Shown: positions 25,986-37,572 of the stretch, in pieces
Numbering within the stretch: position 1 is the stretch's first letter
Layout: the number at the start of each line of letters is the position of its first letter
Assembly (NCBI RefSeq): GCF_003369915.1
Contig: NW_022881603.1
Coordinates: 10,647,249-10,711,248, forward strand
DNA from: Drosophila miranda
Taxonomy: Eukaryota > Arthropoda > Insecta > Diptera > Drosophilidae
DNA length: 64,000 nt
Direction of reading: 5' to 3'
Notes under the pieces: model-generated
The model's input: only the letters and a program-made list of their open reading frames with translations
The model's database searches: none
Told to the model about the DNA's origin: nothing
Translations under genes and position numbers: made by a program

Positions 25986-26496
25986 AACACCGATCGCCAG
26001 CAGCAGAGCGAGAAAGAATGAAATTGTTTTCTTGATTCTAGCTATATAAATTATACGATCTGGTTGAGATTTTACACTCTAGAACATATAGTCATCCTCT
26101 ACGATTCTGCGTTTTTGGTTTTATCGTATCTTTAAAAATGTGGATGCCACAGATTTTCGTCCTTTGTGGGGGCGGAAGTGGGCGGGGCGAAGTTTTGAAA
26201 TATTTTTGTAGCAGTGACATATCACAGAAGTCTGGATCCAAAACATCGTTGCTCTAGCTCTTATAGTCTTTGAGCACTAGGCGCTGAAGGGGACGGACAG
26301 ACGGACGGACGGACAGACGGACAGACGGACGGACAGACGGACAGACAGACATGGCTCAATCGACTCGGCTATTGATGCTGATCAAGAATATATATACTTT
26401 ATGGGGTCGGAAACGATTCCTTCTGGACGTTACACACATCCACTCTTACCACAAATCTAATATACCCCAATACTCATTTTGAGTATCGGGTATAAA
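25986..26496 (-). mobile_element. DINE-1-like repeat, 5' half only
   Basis: It runs from GAGCGAGAAAGAATGAAATTG to GAGTATCGGGTATAAAA, with the GGACAGACGGACGG microsatellite at 26294-26350. The 3' half is absent. It is followed after about 10 bp by another DINE fragment in the opposite orientation. Confidence 0.8.
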
Positions 26497-26506
26497 AACT
26501 TACAAG

Positions 26507-27137
26507 TGAACGCTCTGTCTCTCTCTAACACACAGGTTTCATGGTCTGTTTTGCCAATTGCAAAATATGAGTTCAAGGATCTCAGAACCTATAAGAGCCA
26601 TATCAACCAAATTTGGTATCCACACTCCTGTGATATCGGACCTTGACCGTTTCGTGTCCAAATTTCGCCACACCCCCTTCCGCCCCGCAAAGAACGAAAA
26701 TCTGGGGCATCCACAAATCTCAGAGACTATTAAAGCTAGAGTAACCAAATTTGGTATCCGCACTTCTGTTAGATCTCACTATAAAACGTATATCTCAGAA
26801 TTTCGCCCCACCCCCTTCCGCCCCCACAAAGGACGAAAATCTGTTGCATCCACAATATTGCAAAACGCAAAATCATAGATAATGACCATATCTATCAGAT
26901 TGCTGAATCTGGATCAGATCGGATCATTTTTGTAGCCAAAAGCAAGAAATCAATTTGCAGTGGCTAGGCAGCGCCCGACGTCACGCTCAGACTGATTTCT
27001 GTCTCTCTCGCACGCACTCTTTGTCGTGTCGTTTAATATTCGCGGCGTCTGCCGGAGGAGAGCCATACTGACTAAGTATCGGGTATAAATGTAGAGTTGC
27101 GGTCTCGGCAGCAACTCACAACGTTCCCCCTCGTTTT
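26507..27137 (+). mobile_element. DINE-1-like repeat, 3' half
   Basis: Starts at GCTCTGTCTCTCTCTAACACACAG and ends with AGTATCGGGTATAA, GCAACTCACAACGTTCCCCCTCG. With the preceding minus-strand half it forms an inverted pair. It contains the GA-rich tract on the reverse strand. Confidence 0.8.
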
Positions 27138-27250
27138 CTTTTCTGAGAGATTAGGATCGGGCGCAACTACCAGAATCAAACGAAAGGCGCAGGATTGTAC
27201 TCACGCAGTCATGCTCCTCCATCGGCGAAGGATCGATCTCCCTGCGACTC
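27138..27250 (-). mobile_element. Probable Ty3/gypsy leader remnant beyond the left LTR
   Basis: The bases next to the LTR, 27223-27250, match the bases next to the other LTR, 32405-32432, at about 26 of 28 positions. They therefore belong to the element's 5' internal leader, not to host flank. A short frame starting MEEHDC on the minus strand might be the start of Gag, but it is too short to confirm. Confidence 0.5.
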
Positions 27251-29731
27251 TGAAATAGAACATTATCCTTCCTTTCGTTTACATTATTATTTTTCGCAAC
27301 CTTTGACTTTCCTCATACGGAGTTAGTCCTAGAACCATTAAATTTCTGTTTTTCCTTTTCTTCTCGGTACTTCTTAGGTTTCTCACAATTTCCTCTATCT
27401 ATTTTCCATACTTTATATAAATTCTTAATACGAACGGGCCATACTAATAATTAAAGCTAAATATTAGGAACTTCATTGGTCTGTTTTGGAACTGATAATT
27501 GGGAAACTGGCATCTGGTCTCCAAAAAAAACGTAACTATTAATTTTAATTATTCAGGGCATCTCTCGGGCCATAATTTTTCCTCACCACCGGCTTTAATG
27601 CGCCATTTCTAACCACGGACCGAGATCTTTTTATATGTCGACGAAACTCTATTAATACAGGTCTCTATGGAAGCGGGAACGGTATATTGAGTTTTCTTTC
27701 GGTATTTCTATCAATGTTTATAAATATTTTAAATGTGGCACGGCTCGTACGCGCCTTGTTTTGTCGGCACACATCCTTCGTCGGGCGACTTGTGCGCCGG
27801 CTGGGGTCGGGGAGCGGCCAACGGGACGAGAATCTCAGCCCACGAGCAGTGGGCGCAGTGGATCGCTCGTTGATGCGGCACGTGGAATCTACGGGCCCCT
27901 CGGCGGATCCAGGATAAATGATGAATCAGAGTGCTGACGCCTGCGATTTCCAGGCGGGTCGAAGAACTCCACTTTGCGCCACTCTTTGGTGCCGCAAACG
28001 TGGGGGTGCCTTGCGGCGCCTTAGCACGGGTCGCGCTAGGCTGGGGCGCGCAAGGCGGCGTCTTTCCGAAGAGCTGGTCCGCAATTTCTGAAGGAAATAT
28101 TTTTCTGCGCAAAAATACGAGTTACCTCTATTACATATTCGTCCGGAGAATGAGGATCGACATTTATCTTACCGCAGTGGCAGCGGAATCCGTGGATGTT
28201 CACAGATTAATCCAGCCTCTGGCGTTCCTCTGGGTTGGAACGCCCACAGAAGAGGTTGTTCCAGCAGAAACGGCTACACTTATACACCTTCCGGCACTGT
28301 ACACACTTTTTACTTTAGGTAGTGTAATTCGGCGCGGATGGCAAACTTTTCACTGTTTAAACGAGGTGGAACGTTGTGAGTTGCTGCGGACACCGCAACT
28401 CTACAGTTATACCCGATACTAAGTCAGTATGGCTCTCTCCGGCAGACGCCGCTAATATTGAACGACACGACAAAGAGTGCGTGCGAGAGAGACAGAAAAT
28501 CAGTCTGAGCGTGACGTCGGGCGCTGCGTAGCCAGTGCAAATTGATTTGTTCCTTTTGGGTATAAAAATGATCCGATCTGATCCAGATTCAGCAGTCTGA
28601 TAGATATGGTCATTATCTATGATTCTGCGTTTTTAGTTTTCTCGAATCTGCAATATTGTGGATGCAACAGATTTTCGTCCTTTGTGGGGGCGGAAGGGGG
28701 TGGGGCGAAATTCTGAGATATACGTTTTATAGTGAGATCTAACAGAAGTACGGATACCAAATTTGGTTACTCTAGCTTTAATAGTCTCTGAGATTTGTGG
28801 ATGCCCCAGATTTTCGTCCTTTGCGGGGCGGAAGGGGGTGTGGCGAAATTTGGACACGAAACGGTCAAGGTCCGATATCACAGGAGTGTGGATACCAAAT
28901 TTGGTTGCTATGGCTCTTATAGGTTCTGAGATCCTTGAACTCATATTTTGCAATTGGCAAAGCCGACCATGAAACCTGTGTGTTAGAGAGAGACAGAGCG
29001 AGAAAGAATGAAATTGTTTTCTTGATTCTGGCTATAATAATTATACGATCTTGTTCAGATTTTGCACTCTAGAAGATATAGTCATCTTCTACGATTCTGC
29101 GTTTTTAGTTTTATACTATCTTTAAAAATGTAGATGCCACAGATTTTCGTTCTTTGTGAGGGCGGAAATGGGCGGGGCGAAGTTTTGAAATATTTTTGTA
29201 GCAGTGACATATCACAGAAGTCTGGATACAAAACATCGTTGCTCTAGCTCTTATAATCTTTGAGCACTAGGCGCTGAAGGGGACGGACGGACGGACGGAC
29301 GGACGGACGGACAGACGGACGGACGGACGGACAGACGGACAGACAGACAGGGCTCAATCGACTCGGCTATTGATGCTGATCAAGAATATATATACTTTAT
29401 GGGGTCGGAAACGATTCCTTCTGGACGTTACACACATCCACTTTTACCACAAATCTAATATACCCCAATACTCATTTTGAGTATCGGGTATAAAAACACG
29501 TCTTGTTGGCTTGATTGTCGCACAGGAAAAGATCGAAGCCGGAAACTTGATCTGGCCGCTTGTCATTTGCATGCACTCTTGCATGGGGAGGTTACGCCCT
29601 CTAGGTTGTCAAAATTGAGCAACCCTGACCTCGGCTGACTTCTACACTTGTCCGTTCTGCGGTCAGCTGTCCAGGCAGCTGATCAGCAATGCGCCTTCCA
29701 ACACATACTGAGTCTATTCATGACCCCTACA
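27251..29731 (-). repeat. LTR of the Ty3/gypsy element (left), with nested DINE
   Basis: On the minus strand the LTR begins TGTAGGGGTCATGAAT and ends CTATTTCA. A polypurine tract (GGTGGGGGGC) lies just before the TG start, after the end of pol. Length is 2481 bp, of which about 1.13 kb is a DINE-1 copy. The short frames within it also occur in the other LTR and are not considered genes. Confidence 0.82.
28362..29492 (-). mobile_element. DINE-1-like repeat nested in the left gypsy LTR (full length)
   Basis: Full-length copy from CGAGGTGGAACGTTGTGAG to GAGTATCGGGTATAAAAA. The matching copy at 33542-34642 sits at the same position in the other LTR. Confidence 0.85.
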
Positions 29732-29798
29732 AAGCCCCCCACCAGATCAGACTAGGGGTGGTTACATCTCCTAGGCTGATACCACATGAAGCGACTTA

Positions 29799-32402
29799 TC
29801 ACTGTCGTATGTCCTTTGCGTGGTAGTTACCCAGCAGGCGTCCTTGCAAATCTTCCAATTCGTAGTAGGAATTTCCTATCTTTCTGCGGACACGGGCTTT
29901 CACAAAGGCAGGCCCAAATTTGGCGTTGTAGCCGGACTGAAAACAACTTTGTTTAAAATTTCTCCTAAACACTTCTTGGCCTACTGCAAACGCTACTTCG
30001 CTGGACCGTAAGTTGTATCGCTTCTCGTTCAGATTGTGACTTCGTTGCATTTGCTTTCCAGCGCTTTGGCGTACTATTTCAAGGGAATCTTGCTTATCGA
30101 ACACCAACGATCGATCCTCTAGCTTGTTAAATTTTCTCAATAACGAATATGTCGAACCACTTTTAATCATGTGTTGACCGAAAGCCATATAATACGGAGT
30201 CGTTCCTACGCTGGCATGTCTTGCCGATCTCAACGCACACGCTATTCTGTTTAAGCAGTCGTCCCAGTTCTTCTGGTCGGGTCGTATGTACGCCCGGATA
30301 CCAGCAATCACAGAACGGTTCACCCGTTCGGAGGCGTTCGCCTGAGGTGAATGGACTGCCGTCAGGGTGTGCGTTACCTTGAACTGAGTCAAGAGTTTTC
30401 GGAAGGTTTCAGATCGAAACAGCGATCCATTATCGGATACGATAGTTTCGGGTACACCAAATGTCATGAACAACTCTCCATCTAGGTACTTGACCACCAC
30501 ATCTGCGCTAATTTTCTTCACCGGTTTCACAAATACGTATTTTGAGAAATGATCGAGCACAATGAAAATGCCAATATTCCCGCTTCTGGACCGGGGATAG
30601 GGACCCAAAAAATAAACGAATAGCCTTTGGAAAAACCGGTGGGTTTCTGGTGCTTTCCCCAACGGAAATCGGAGAATGCGATTCGGAGCCTTAGTCGTTT
30701 TACACACGTCGCAGGAGTTGATATAAGCCTTGACATCCGAAACCAAACCTGGCCAAAAGTAGTGACGCCCTAGGCGTTCGATCGTTTTGTGGATTCCTCC
30801 GTGAGCAGCTAGCGACCTATTATGAGCTCGACTTAGGATATCCGGAACCAAACTCTTTGGTACCCAGAGCTTCCAGGCATACTCGTCGTGGATTTGCTCT
30901 CCAGACAGGTGCTCGGCACGACGGAATACGAAGACGCCGTCAGTTTTCAAATCAGGCAGCTTATCCCTGTTGGTTTCTACTCGGCTAACTAACTCGGTAT
31001 ACTCGGGTGACTTGAATTCTGTCGATTCAAGATCAACCAGCGATCCTTCGGGTGATTCCAAAGCGGCCACCATCTCTTCATTAACCCGCGACAAGGCATC
31101 AGGAACCACGTTCTGTGTGCCTTTTCGATGCTCAATTTTAAAACGGTATCTTTGCAATCCTAGTGCCCATCGGGCTAGCCGAGAACTGAGGTCGGTATTA
31201 GACATGAGCCATTTTAAGGACGCGTGATCCGTTATCACGGTGAATTCGTGTCCTTCCACGTACGCTCTGAAATTCTTCAGCGATACTATGGCGGCTAAAC
31301 ATTCTTGCTCGGTTACGGTATAATTTCGTTGAGCTTTGTTTAGTTTTTTCGAGACATAAGCGATTGGACATTCGTCCCCTTCATCCGACAGCTGCACCAG
31401 AACTCCCCCTACTCCTGTTTTGCTAGCATCACAGTGGATGTAAAACGGTTTCGTAAAATCAGGGCTTCTCAATACCGGGGCTTCGCAAAGGCACCGCTTC
31501 AATTCATTGAAGGCTTCTATGGCTTCCTTTGGAAACACAAACTTCCTCTTGGTTGTCATGACGTCGGTCAAGGGCGAGGCGAGTGACGCAAAATTTGGTA
31601 CGAACTTACGATACCACCCACACATTCCTATAAAGCTTCTCAGTCCCCTCAGATTTTTCTGTACTGGGAAGTCGGCAATGGCCTTTATCTTGTCGGGATC
31701 GGTTCGGACTCCTCCGTCTCCTATTATGTGCCCCAAATACCTCACTCGACGCATGCAGAAATGGCTTTTACCGATGTTGATAGTTAATTTCGCTCGCCTG
31801 AGTTGCTTGGCCATTTCTAATAGTACTTCCAGATGTCGCTCGAAATTCGAAGAAACTATCAACAGATCGTCTAAGTAGATGAACACTTCGTTTCGAAGGT
31901 TACAAGGAACTATTTTGTCCATTAATCGTGACATGGTACTGGTGGCGTTGCACAGCCCGAAAGGCATTGTTTTGAATTGGTAAAGGGGACGTCCAGGGAC
32001 TGTAAAGGCCGTCTTATCCCGGGACTTTACGTCCAACGATACTTGCCAGTACGCATCTTTCAGATCAATACTCGAGATGAATTCTGCCTTCGGCAAACGG
32101 CTCAGGATCCCGTTAATCTGAGGCAAGGGATAAGCATCCTTTTCCGTGAAACTGTTCACTTTCCGGCAATCCAAACAGATGCGGATTTTTCCCGGCTTAG
32201 AGACCAACACTATTGGCGAGGACCAAGCGCTGTCTGATTCCTCTATTACTCCCAATTGGATCATTCGGTCTATTTCCGAGTACATGGCCTTTTCTACGGC
32301 TGGCGAAACAGGGAAATGTCTTTGTTTCACTGGCCTGGCGTTCCCTACGTCGATAACATGCGTTATCAAGTCGGTTTTTCCTAAACCTTCTTGAGCAAAC
32401 GA
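29799..32402 (-). pseudogene. Ty3/gypsy pol: reverse transcriptase, RNase H, integrase
   Basis: The minus-strand frame of about 856 codons is open. RT motifs: LGVIEESDSAWSSPIVLV, SSIDLKDAYWQV, and FIYLDDLLI (catalytic YLDD). RNase H: FYIHCDASKTGVGGVL and ITDHASLKWL. Integrase: an HHCC zinc domain (HGGIHKTIERLGRHYFWPG, CDVCK) and a DDE core. The first catalytic Asp is replaced: the expected D-F-L-G-P appears as Y-F-L-G-P (FVYFLGPYPRS). The second Asp (VSDNGSLF) and the Glu (ANASERVNR) are present. The C-terminus YHAKDIRQ suggests an Osvaldo/Ulysses-like lineage, tentatively. Gag, protease and the RT N-terminus are absent: pol abuts the leader of the right-hand LTR at about 32404. It is therefore defective despite the open frame. 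Confidence 0.88.
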
Positions 32403-32432
32403 GGCGGCGAAAGATCGATCTCCCGGCGACTC

Positions 32433-34879
32433 TGAAATAGAACATTATCCTTCCTTTCGTTTACATTATTATTTTTCGAAACCTTTGACTTTCCTCATAC
32501 GGAGTTAGTCCTAGAACCATTAAATTTCTGTTTTTCCTTTTCTTCTCGGTACTTCTTAGGTTTCTCACAATTTCCTCTATCTATTTTCCATACTTTATAT
32601 AAATTCTTAATACGAACGGGCCATACTAATAATTAAAGCTAAATATTAGGAACTTCATTGGTCTGTTTTGGAACTGATAATTGGGAAACTGGCATCTGGT
32701 CTCCAAAAAAAACGTAACTATTAATTTTAATTATTCAGGGCATCTCTCGGGCCATAATTTTTCCTCACCACCGGCTTTAATGCGCCATTTCTAACCACGG
32801 ACCGAGATCTTTTTATATGTCGACGAAACTCTATTAATACAGGTCTCTATGGAAGCGGGAACGGTATATTGAGTTTTCTTTCGGTATTTCTATCAATGTT
32901 TATAAATATTTTAAATGTGGCACGGCTCGTACGCGCCTTGTTTTGTCGGCACACACTCTTCGTCGGGCGACTTGTGCGCCGGCTGGGGACGGGGAGCGGC
33001 CAACGGGACGAGAATCTCCGCCCACGAGCAGTGGGCGCAGTGGATCGCTCGTTGATGCGGCACGTGGAATCTACGGGCCCCTCGGCGGATCCAGGATAAA
33101 TGATGAATGTGCTGACGCCTGCGATTTCCAGGCGGGTCGAAGAACTCCACTTTGCTGGTCACTCTTTGGTGCCGCAAACGTGGGGGTGCCTTGCGGCGCC
33201 TTAGCACGGGTCGCGCTAGGCTGGGGCGCGCAAGGCGGCGTCTTTCCGAAGAGCTGGTCCGCAATTTCCGCAGGAAATCTTTTGCTGCGCAAAAATACGA
33301 GTTACCTCTATTACATATTCGTCCGGAGAATGAGGATCGACATTTATCTTACCGCAGTGGCAGCGGAATCCGTGGGTGTTCACAGATTAATCCAGCCTCT
33401 GGCGTTCCTCTGGGTTGGAACGCCCACAGAAGAGGTTGTTCCAGCAGAAACGGCTACACTTATACACCTTCCGGCACTGTACACACTTTTTACTTTAGGT
33501 AGTGTAATTCGGCGCGGATGGCAAACTTTTCACTGTTTAAACGAGGTGGAACGTTGTGAGTTGCTGCGGACACCGCAACTCTACAGTTATACCCGATACT
33601 AAGTCAGTATGGCTCTCTCCGGCAGACGCCGCTAATATTGAACGACACGACAAAGAGTGCGTGCGAGAGAGACAGAAAATCAGTCTGAGCGTGATGTCGG
33701 GCGCTGCTTAGCCAGTGCAAATTGATTTGTTCCTTTTGGGTATAAAAATGATCCGATCTGATCCAGATTCAGCAGTCTGATAGATATGGTCATTATCTAT
33801 GATTCTGCGTTTTTAGTTTTCTCGAATCTGCAATATTGTGGATGCAACAGATTTTCGTTCTTTGTGGGGGCGGAAGGGGGTGGGGCGAAATTCTGAGATA
33901 TACGTTTTATAGTGAGATCTAACAGAAGTGCGGATACCAAATTTGGTTACTCTAGCTTTAATAGTCTCTGAGATTTGTGGATGCCCCAGATTTTCGTCCT
34001 TTGCGGGGGCGGAAGGGGGTGTGGCGAAATTTGGACACGAAACGGTCAAGGTCCGATATCACAGGAGTGTGGATACCAAATTTGGTTGCTATGGCTCTTA
34101 TAGGTTCTGAGATCCTTGAACTCATATTTTGCAATTGGCAAAGCCGACCATGAAACCTGTGTGTTAGAGAGAGACAGAGCGAGAAAGAATGAAATTGTTT
34201 TCTTGATTCTGGCTATAATAATTATACGATCTTGTTCAGATTTTGCACTCTAGAAGATATAGTCATCTTCTACGATTCTGCGTTTTTAGTTTTATACTAT
34301 CTTTAAAAATGTAGATGCCACAGATTTTCGTTCTTTGTGAGGGCGGAAATGGGCGGGGCGAAGTTTTGAAATATTTTTGTAGCAGTGACATATCACAGAA
34401 GGCTGGATACAAAACATCGTTGCTCTAGCTCTTATAGTCTTTGAGCACTAGGCGCTGAAGGGGAAGGACAGACGGACAGACGGACAGACAGACATGGCTC
34501 AATCGACTCGGCTATTGATGCTGATCAAGAATATATATACTTTATGAGGTCGGAAACGATTCCTTCTGGACGTTACACACATCCACTTTTACCACAAATC
34601 TAATATACCCCAATACTAATTATTTTGAGTATCGGGTATAAAAACACATCTTGTTGGCTTGATTGTCGCACAGGAAAAGATCGAAGCCGGAAACTTGATC
34701 TGGCCGCTTGTCATTTGCATGCACTTTTGCATAGGGAGGTTACGCCCTCTAGGTTGTCAAAATTGAGCAACCCTGACCTCGGCTGACTTCTACACTTGTC
34801 CGTTCTGCGGTCAGCTGTCCAGGCAGCTGATCAGCAAGGCGCCTTCCAGCACATACTGAGTCGATTCATGACCCCTACA
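32433..34879 (-). repeat. LTR of the Ty3/gypsy element (right), with nested DINE
   Basis: Direct repeat of 27251-29731 (2447 bp) with the same TG/CA ends. Differences are scattered substitutions, a small deletion near 33107-33110 and a shorter microsatellite inside the DINE. On its right it abuts the teflon fragment at 34880. Confidence 0.85.
33542..34642 (-). mobile_element. DINE-1-like repeat nested in the right gypsy LTR
   Basis: Same insertion point and orientation as the copy at 28362-29492. The GGACAGACGG tract is shorter here. Confidence 0.85.
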
Positions 34880-35142
34880 GCTGACATTTTCATCTTCTGT
34901 TTTATATTGATGGGTGGCAGAATATCAACCCGCTCTATATTCACGGTTGAACTTCTAGCTACAGGCTGATGGGAGATGTTTCTGTCTGTCTGAACAGCTG
35001 GCCTACTGGGGCATGGACGAATGGATGGTTTTATCGTCGTAGACACCACATAAGGCTGTTCCGAATCAAAATTGGTATGGTTCGTAGATTCCAAGACAGC
35101 TGGAAGTTCATTTACTGAACTGTTTTTCAATAGAGAAGACAT
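34880..35142 (-). pseudogene. tef: teflon, downstream coding fragment between gypsy LTR and DINE
   Basis: The minus-strand open frame (SSLLKNSSVNELPAVLEST...PPINIKQKMKMSA) is cut at its 5' side by a DINE start (35143) and at its 3' side by the gypsy LTR (34879). The 3' end of the DINE at about 38516 is followed by teflon codons ending PPQQSK. Removing the DINE material joins TTTTTGATTG to GAAGACAT and keeps one open frame. I infer this piece is the continuation of teflon after QQSK, with the rest of the gene lost beyond the gypsy insertion. It is low-complexity Ser/Pro/Asn-rich sequence; the C-terminal zinc fingers expected for Tef are not seen. Confidence 0.55.
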
Positions 35143-35943
35143 TTTTATACCCGATACTCAAAATGAGTATTGGGGTATATTAGATTTGTGGTAAAAGTGG
35201 ATGTGTGTAACGTCCAGAAGGAATCGTTTCCGACCCCATAAAGTATATATATTCTTGATCAGCATCAATAGCCGAGTCAATTGAGCCCTGTCTGTCTGTC
35301 CGTCCGTCCGTCTGTCCGTCTGTCCGTCCCCTTCAGTGCCTAGTGCTCAAAGACTATAAGAGCTAGAGCAACGATGTTTTGTATCCAGACTTCTGTGATA
35401 TGTCACTGCTACAAAAATATTTCAAAACTTCGCCCCGCCCACTTCCGCCCCCACAAGGACGAAAATCTGTGACATCCACAATTTTAAAGATATGAGAAAA
35501 CCAAAAACGTAGAATTGTAGAGAATGACCATATCTTTAAGACTGCGGAATCTGAATTGGATCGTATTATTATTATAGCCAGCATCAAGAAAACAATTTCA
35601 TTTTTTCTCGCCCTGTCTCTCTCTAACACACACGTAGCATAGGCGGCTTTGCTTAGAGTAAAACATTAGCGCCTAGATCTCAGAGACTACAAAAGCTAGA
35701 GCAACCAAATTTGGTATCCACACTCCTAATATATCGGACCGAAACGAGTTTGTTTCAAAATTTCGCCACACCCCCTTCCGCCCACGCAAAGGACGAAAAT
35801 CTGGGGCATCCACAAATCTCAGAGACTATTAAGGCTAGAGTAACCAAAATTGGTATCCGCACTCCTGTTAGATCTTACTATAAAACGTGTATCTCAAAAT
35901 TTCGCCCCACCCCCTTCCGCCCACACAAAGGACGAAAATCTGT
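35143..35943 (+). mobile_element. DINE-1-like repeat, 3' truncated against teflon copy A
   Basis: Starts TATACCCGATACTCAAAATGAGTATTGGGG and contains the GTCTGTCCGTCC tract at 35289-35330. It stops at AAAATCTGTTG, where teflon exon sequence begins. It shares diagnostic variants (CACAAGGACG, GTGACATCC) with the DINE at 37573-38516, so the two probably derive from one insertion. Confidence 0.85.
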
Positions 35944-36719
35944 TGGTGGTTTTTCCACTCTCCCCGGCTTGCGGGCTCGACGGAAACCTTTCGAGCTGAG
36001 GGCCTCTATCTCCTTCTCGGTGTAGTTTACTTTGCAGTACGTTTTCTTGACGTGTGTTTCTGTTATGATAGGTTCTGCCTGGATTTTCCTGTCCGCACGG
36101 CAATGTACTGACTGGACAGTTTGGGAGCTGGGAGAAATGTCGCCCTCATCTTCAAGCAACATGGCTTCCACTTCTGCTAGAATATTTCTTGCGGCACATT
36201 TTTCCCCAATATCTACCGGTACAAAAGTATTTACCATTTAAAGTAAGTTAATGAACCTTTCTTCTGTCCGAGAATCCGGAGGAGTTTTTGAATACGACTG
36301 TTCGTGGCTGACATTATTCAGTCCATCGACATCCACATCGAATGCTGCCAGGGCATTCATTATTTCTAAATTATTTACCAGGCACTCGGATGATCCTGGT
36401 TCCCCATCTGCATCTTCCATTTCGCCTGCCAATCCCGAGTCGCCGCTGCTGCAGCTGTTTGCATGCGACTGTACATCATCTTCTGAGCTCTCCAAGGACA
36501 TCAGTTCCTCGACTCTGTAAACATTCTGCTCCTTTGTGAATTGCAACACGTCGCTGTGGGCCCACTGAAGGTGTCTCATGAACTCCGGCAGATGAGTGAA
36601 AATGTCTTTGCAGAAATGGCAGAACATGGCGACCAGTTGTCCTTGGGCGAAACAACAACGTCCCCACATTTTTCAAAGTTCACATGTCCATCGCCCAGGA
36701 TATCAAGAAACGAGGACAT
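35944..36719 (-). pseudogene. tef: teflon copy A, partial, multiple lesions
   Basis: It covers exon 1 from the ATG at 36719 and the first part of exon 2, ending at KPGRVEKPP where a DINE replaces the rest. Lesions seen: a 1-bp loss near 36628-36632 (CCAGTTG where the other copies have CCATGTTG) shifts the frame at the conserved VAMFCHFCK zinc-finger segment. The splice donor is destroyed by loss of about 14 bp near 36257-36260. Tef acts in male meiosis to keep autosomal homologues together. The identification rests on remembered Tef N-terminal features (a C2H2 finger followed by VLQFTKEQNVY). Confidence 0.65.
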
Positions 36720-36797
36720 TTTTATAACAACACGAAGACTGAACAACAAAACGCGAACTCATAAATCGAATGTTCAACAGCTGCTAATTCTCGTATC

Positions 36798-36809
36798 CAG
36801 TGTGACCGA
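36798..36809 (-). promoter_or_regulatory. Motif 1 (M1BP-type) core promoter element of teflon copy A
   Basis: CAGTGTGACCGA on the plus strand is the reverse complement of the TGGTCACACTG-type Drosophila Motif 1. It sits about 80 bp upstream of the teflon ATG, in the right orientation. The same element is at 39981-39992 (B), 45298-45309 (C) and 50584-50595 (D). Confidence 0.6.
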
Positions 36810-36910
36810 CCCTCAGAAATACACCAAAATATATCGTCTCATATATATTCCTCCCCTAGCTGCAGATGACACTATCGAGTGAAGTAGAGCGAATTTTAAA
36901 TTTTTTTCAG

Positions 36911-37572
36911 TACTCCTGCTCGGTTCGCGCACGCACTCAAAGGTGCAACATTTCACCCACTTCACCATTACTGCAGAGCCTCAAACTGGCGCCAGACGCC
37001 CCCACGTGGCCAGTCCTCGACGCGTAGGCCGGTTCCAGATATTTAGTGATTCGCTAACCCAATTCAATGATCGATGTGTGAACACCGTCTCGGAGGCGGA
37101 TGACTTGCCCAAGACGGAAGTCCAGGTGATGTGGGTAGCTCCGGAGTCCGGATCTGGCTGCGGAGCACTCTCCGCCATGGTTTACGAGGGTCCGCGTGCG
37201 TGGTATGCAGATGACGGCAAACTGTCAGCGGTAATCTGTCAGCGCAAACCCGATGCTGCCACGGCTCAGAACTTCTGAGTCAGAAGGAATGTTGCGCCTG
37301 CGACGAGGCCAAGTACAGCGTTAGTTGAATAGGAAGTGGTTGCGGTCCTCAAGGTAACTATAATCAATTGTACTGGTCCCTTTGCAGTTTGTCTTCGAGG
37401 GCATCTGGTCGAATGAGACGCATCCGAAGGACTATCCATTTGCCATCTGGTTGACCCACTTTTCGGACGTGATTGGGGCCTCGCACGAGTCCAACTTCTC
37501 ATTTTGGGGCGAGAATCACATTGCGACTGCCGGTTTTCGCTCATTGGCCGAATGGGGATCGCCAGCAGCTCT
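36911..37572 (+). pseudogene. fat-spondin: fat-spondin copy A, 5' part only
   Basis: The reeler/Spondin_N exon (36911-37319) follows a TTTTTTTCAG acceptor. It contains the shared frameshift ending in TGA at 37276-37278. The next exon (37388-37572) reads FVFEGIWSNETHPKDYPF and is cut within the Spondin_N domain, after SLAEWGSPAAL, by a DINE. The TSR and Kunitz exons are missing. Confidence 0.82.

Noticed and set aside
27687..27917. Open frame starting MSFLSVFLSMF, conserved at 32869-33099
   Set aside because: It lies in the gypsy LTR; conservation comes from LTR duplication, and the frames around it break in other places.
28633..28953. 106-codon frame (MQNMSSRISEPIRA...) found at several places
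   Set aside because: It is the translated DINE middle block; it recurs with frame breaks and has no start context or family match.
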